This document shows, one piece after another, positions 52,401-58,400 of a stretch of 64,000 bases of DNA. The notes under the pieces are model-generated. The model saw nothing but the letters and a program-made list of their open reading frames with translations, was not told where the DNA came from and did not search any database. Numbering within the stretch: the stretch's first letter is position 1; each line of letters opens with the position of its first letter. Location of the stretch: positions 8,762,565 to 8,826,564 of the forward strand of contig JAKZAN010000001.1 in NCBI GenBank assembly GCA_023053545.1, read 5' to 3'. This DNA comes from Lepidurus packardi. Taxonomy: Eukaryota; Arthropoda; Branchiopoda; Notostraca; Triopsidae. Both the position numbers and the translations under genes were made by a program.

Positions 52401-55400
52401 GTATAATTTTTCCAATTTTTATTTATTATCAGCTGCGGTTTTGTTTACCACGAACGGAAAAAGAATGTGGAATAGTATACTTGTAACGACAAGTTTTTCC
52501 TCTTTCATTCTTGCTACTGTTCGCCTTGTAGTTAAAATCTTTCTAGCTACGCTGAAAGTAGGTTTTGAGTGTAAACGAGAACGTATTTTGTTTTGCAGTT
52601 GCTGCGGTTATTGGACGATTTTGTGCCTTCCTTTGATGGGGAATGCGCACGGTTGACGATTAAACGTGTTTATCCTGAAGATGAGGGAGAGTACACTTGT
52701 GTCTCCTACAACGAACTTGGCCGTGCCGGTACATCTGCTTGTCTTATCGTTGACGGTAAGAAAGAAAAAGATAAGCATACATTATCAGAAGTCTCTATCA
52801 AATTTCATAAATGTGCGTGGTCAGTTTAGTCTTTCTCAGTAGCCAGCGTGGAGTTAATGTGCAATACATTTAGTACAATTTCACTTTCATGATTTTCTTG
52901 TTATAGGCAGTTTAAAACCTTTATAATATCTAAGTTAAATGTAATTCAGTAATCTTTTACCTTAAGTTATGATCAATTAACTTACATTACATGAATCTTA
53001 CGTTTCGCGAAGAGTTAATATTGTGTACTTGAGGTACGTCCGTGTCGTAATCTCCATTTAGCATTTCCTGTTTTTCGCATGTGGAGATTTAAAAAAAAAA
53101 ATTCTATTGCGTTCCAGTTGCTGATGACAAGGAGAACGATTTGACAGTACAATTAGATACTCGACCTCCGGGAACTTTATCAACACGTACCACACCAAGG
53201 ACTACGCCAGCTCGCAGTTTCCGTTCCCAATCGCCTGCTCTTCCCCGTAAGTTTCGTCTATGTTTATCCTAATTTCTCTTGGCATTTAAACCTTTGACTT
53301 TGATGCGAAACTTTGGAAGCAATTTTGTTTCCACAGAATTACTTTCGTTTAAGCCACGCAGTTTCTTCTTTCCTTGGTTGAGTTATGTTTTTCCTTGTAG
53401 AACAACGCGAAGGTGGAGAAAGCACTACTGCGCAGTCGCGTACACGAGTAAGAGCTGTTCCGCCCAAGTTTTATTCGGTCCCCCATAACAAAATCGCCGA
53501 AGTAGGAGATACCGTGCGTTTCCAGTGTTCTGTGGCGGGATATCCAACTCCTAAAGTGAAGTGGGATAAGGATTACATAACGGTGCGTGAAAGTGAGCGC
53601 GTGAGTTTTGAAGAAAGCGACGACGTCCGTGTTCTCGAGATCAAAAACGTGACGCCAGAAGATGCTGGCTTGTACCGAGTTACGGTGGAGAATGAGTTAG
53701 GTCGCATTCAAGCTAACGCTCGATTGGAAATACTCAGTAAGCTCGAACTCCTTTTTTAATTTTTTAGAAAGAAAATATTCAGATTTATGATCTCATTTTT
53801 GTGATTTTAGACAAGACTTCGTATAGACATTTGGGAGCGGTACGCTCAGGCAGTACCGGCAGAAGCGGTTCGGGAAGCTATATCCCTAGCCTGCGCTCGT
53901 ACACACGCAGTAGTACAACCAGAAACACCGGAATGAGTTCCAGAGCGGGAGAAATTCGTGGAGTGTCCACTCCGCGGCCCCGTTATTGCGCTAAAGATGC
54001 CAAGGAATTGAAGAACACGGTAGTTTCGCCTGAAGGACCTAGTTTTATCCAAGGATTGAAGCACGTGACCGTCCGTGATGGGGATTCATTTGAATTCAGT
54101 GTCATTGTCCAAGGTAAAACAATAGGATCTTTAGACAATGTGAGAAAAAGAACTGTATAATGTTCGGTTGATATAAACAAGATAAAGTAAGATACGTATG
54201 TAACAACACATTGAGTAAAATGTCGTTTTTTTGTAGATTATTTAATCGTATTTTAATCAATTCTTGTTTAATTTTACGTCTTTTAGGCACGCCTCCTTTG
54301 ACAGTAGTGTGGGTCCGTAATGATAAGGTCTTGAAGAATAATGAAGATTTCGAGTACAAGAATAGGGGTCCAGGCCAATTTGCCTTGCTAATTCGAGATG
54401 TTTTCCGAGAGGATGCGGGAATTTATGTCTGCGAGGCCTACAATGCCTACGGCGAAGCGGACTCGTGGTGCCAACTCAAGGTCGAAGGTAATTTAAATGC
54501 TGCTTTTCTTTGAAACTGTATCATTTTTAAGATTTCTTTTTTTTTTACTTTTCTTGGAGTATTTTCTTGAAAGCTCTCTTAATTTTTGAAATTCTATATT
54601 CAGTTTATTAGTATGATAGTAGCTGCTTTAGTGAACTAGTGATGAAGCGTGCTTTCCTTAAAGAGCAATAGGCGAAAACATCGCATATAGATATTCGGAT
54701 GGATTCTTATTGTAAATATTATTCTAAGAACAGGAAAATTTGCTTAAAGTTTTTCTGAAAAGCCGTTCCCGAGTTATTGACTTGCGAATTTTTGGCATTT
54801 TCTCCCCGCGAAAACCGTGACGACGCATTAGGGAACAGCTTTAGAGGTGTGACTTACGGGCGCAGTGTATACACTGGCTTTGTTTAGGCTTCCTCTGTGC
54901 TTTGTGCATTTTAGTGTAAAAAAAATGGCAAGTAAGCTGCCATTAAAGACAATAAACATTGCGGTAGCTATTGTATTGCCTACGGTTGTAATAACAGTGG
55001 AAGACCTGGTGTAGGGATGTATGCATCCCAAAAGACGCAGAAAGATGTCAATGGGTTTTGCAAGTGCAAAGGACTAGGGCTGATTTTGTGGACCCGAAAA
55101 CTAAATGGGTGTCTCTCTGTGGTGATCATTTCACCGAAGATCAATTTGATAGTAGTGATTCGAGCAAATGAGGAATAGACTCCATTTCTGTAAAGCGGTT
55201 TGCCTGATGGTGTGGGAAGTCTTCGTTATTAGAGTCGATCTTTGCTAGGAAGTGAGGATTTCTTCGGCAACAGAAGTTGTTGACAGTAAGAGGCATCCTT
55301 ACACACTTCCCACAATCACACCTACAACGCACTGTAAGTTAGAAGCACGATATTTTATAAGCAGTTTCCAGTCAGAAATTGACGACTCTTCAGTTACAAC

Positions 55401-58400
55401 ACTAACACTGCCAGTGCCACTTGGCTCTGCATCTGCCATTGCCGATATGTCAAGCACACAAGGGTCAAACTGGTACGCCTGAGCACAACTTTCAATTACT
55501 GGAATGACAAACGACTGGTCTTCCGTCCCTTCATCCTCTACAATATTGCTTCTATCAAAATAATCACTCCCGTCGAAGCCTTCCGCCATTTCACTCTCTT
55601 TGATAACACTTCGTATACACAAAACACGGCTGTGGCGCGCCTGGGTGCCGTGGCTCCCTATATTGACGTCACAGGATCACGTAGCCGCGCTGGGCCAATG
55701 ACAAAAATGCCCGATTTGAATGTTAGATTTCTGATGTTTTAAATTTCTCAGTTTTTATTTTCGCGTATGATAAAAAGTCACATAACACTAGAAACTAGAT
55801 TTTTTACTCCTTTTTATAAGACAAAGTTCTTTTTTGGTGGCTGTTGTCCTTTAAGAAGTTTCAGGCTGTTAGCGTTATTGAATGTGTTGCTTTTTTCTCT
55901 ATAGATCCGAAAGAAGTATTGCCTAACGGAACCCTGGGGAAACCCACAACTTCGAAACCGGTTGTATCGACAACAAAGTTACACGTCTGTACATCAGTCA
56001 ACAAGACGAGTGCTTCAAAACGTGAAAAGCCTTATGTGAGTGCTTTGAAATCGAAACCAGTGCTCGCGTTTGCTGGAGTGAATCTGATCCAGCGCTCGAG
56101 TTCATTTGGCTCCAACAGTAAAACACGTCCTGCGCCCAGTGCCGTTGAGCAATCGAAATTACAACGCAGTTCATCGCTAAGATCTTCTCGTAGTATCCTA
56201 TTACGCTCCAGCGATCCGGTGACCCAATCCAATGATGACATAAGGACCAAGAAAACCAACAAGTTCAAGCTGTCGCGACCTTCATCGTTAGTGAAATTCA
56301 GCACGAGTAGCAAGGAAGAAGGAAAGGAAATACCTCTGGCTCAACAGTGTCAAGCTCCGGAAGTAGAAAGGGAAGAACCAGAGCCATCACTTCCGTTGTT
56401 GACTCAACCTGAGCTAACTCTAAGACCCGGAGGATTTCCCGAACTAGACCCACTTTCTTTATCTGGAGACGACGAACTGGAACCCGAAGTATTTTTTCCG
56501 TATGATGAGTATTCAACTCCGGCTGAAATCGTCAAAGGACCTGTGGATATTTCCGCTTTGCGTGGAACCGATATTGTGCTCGAAGCTTTAGTCATTGGTC
56601 GACCTGAACCAGTCGTTCGGTGGTTAAAAGGAGTAAGTAGAAAGTTTCTGATTTTAAACCCTTTAAACTTCCATTTTCATGGACAGGATCAGAAATAAGC
56701 TCGCATTCTAAATGTTTTATTACTGAAGTCGAAATTCCATTGTTTACATTTACGTTTTGTTTGTTTTTACATTATTGTGTTTCTTATGTGCTTACCTTGC
56801 AAGGCGTGCCCAACAGCAGCTAACAATAAGCAAATTAAAACATAATGTGTTATCGTAACGGATATTATAAGGGAACAAGGAAGATTTGTTTGCAGTTTGT
56901 AAACTTTGCGGTTTATTGTTTGAGATTTTGTAGACTGATTAAGAAAGGGCTTTTTCTGTTTGTTAGGCCTGATAAGATAACCGCGAACAGGATTTTTAAA
57001 CCTAAATTGTCTGAGAAAAATTTGACTGGAATTTGCTTTGTTTTCTAGGGAAAGGAATTGCGGTCCAACTCGCGCGTTGGTATTCGTCAAGTGGACGAAG
57101 TGGTCACGCTTTCGATTAGTCACATAACGGCTGATGACAGTGGCAAATACATTATTATGGTGGAGAACGAGCACGGTACCGATTGCCATTATGCATCTCT
57201 AGCAGTAGAAGGTAATTGAAACTATTCCTGGCTGTATTAACTCGATAAATTATTTTTTACAAATCCTAATCAAATTAACAATTGCACACATACTGAGCAA
57301 TCTTGTATATACTAACTAATTAAGTGTACTCATTTTTCTTTCAAGCTGCAAAGAAAATAAAGTAATTTCAAAGCTTTAAATAAAAGATGTAATGTGATTA
57401 GAAGATCTGGAATCTAATGAAACAATCTTGGACTTGTTAGGCCCACCCGATCCACCCGCTGGACCTCCCAATGTGTGTGAAGTGCAGTCTGACGGTGTCA
57501 CGTTATCATGGTACGGATCTGTGTACGACGGCGGCTCGATGGTGACTGGCTACGTGGTGGAAATGTTGAACAAACCAAGCGAAGAGTGGCTCGTGATTTC
57601 TGATTGGTAAATTTGTTAAAAATTAGTTTGTTATTTTCCTCCTTTTATATACAAGTTTTTTTTTCTAGTTGCAATTCGACGTCATATGTAGTGCAAAACT
57701 TGAAAACAAACGGCATGTATAGTTTTAGAATAAGGGCCCAAAATATCCACGGCTTGAGCGTGCCTAGCAAAGAAAGCGAGTCGATTTGCTTGGATCAAGT
57801 GTTGTCAGACGATGATGAGACTGGTGAAGATGGAGGTAATTTCAGTAATGTTGTGCAAGAAATTAGGTGACTTGTTAATTTTGATTTGATTCTTAGAATT
57901 CGTGCCACCATTTGCTCATCGCGTGACACAAATTGAATCCGATGAAGATTTCAAGAAGCGTTATAGCGTACAGCCTGATATTATTGGGAAGGGAAGGTTT
58001 GGAGTCGTCTACCGTGCCACTGAGTTGGACACCAAGGCGATTCGAGCGGCCAAGTTTGTGCGTTGCATCAAGAGCGCTGATCGCGAGAAAGTTTACCAAG
58101 AAATTGACGTCATGAACAAATTAGAACACCCTAAACTGCTGCAGCTCGCGGCTGCTTTTGAACTTCCAAAAGAAGTCATCATGGTTTTGGAATAGTAAAT
58201 TTCCTTGTTTTCTTAGTTTTCCCATTTGCAGGTTACTCATTGCTTTAATTTTGTAGTATTCCTGGAGGAGAACTATTCGAACGGGTTGTAGCGGATGATT
58301 TTACCTTAACGGAGAAAGATTGCATTCTTTTTATGCGCCAAATTGTGGACGGTGTAGGTTATATGCACTCCAAAAACATTGTTCATTTGGATTTGAAGGT

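Larger units (their letters stand above)
54488..55904. other. Strn-Mlck: Intron carrying decayed THAP and P2X7-like sequences
   Basis: 1,417 bp between Ig19 and the Ser-rich linker exon. The two domain remnants at 54972-55171 (+) and about 55190-55622 (-) are described separately. I did not find terminal repeats or target duplications delimiting them. Confidence 0.55.
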
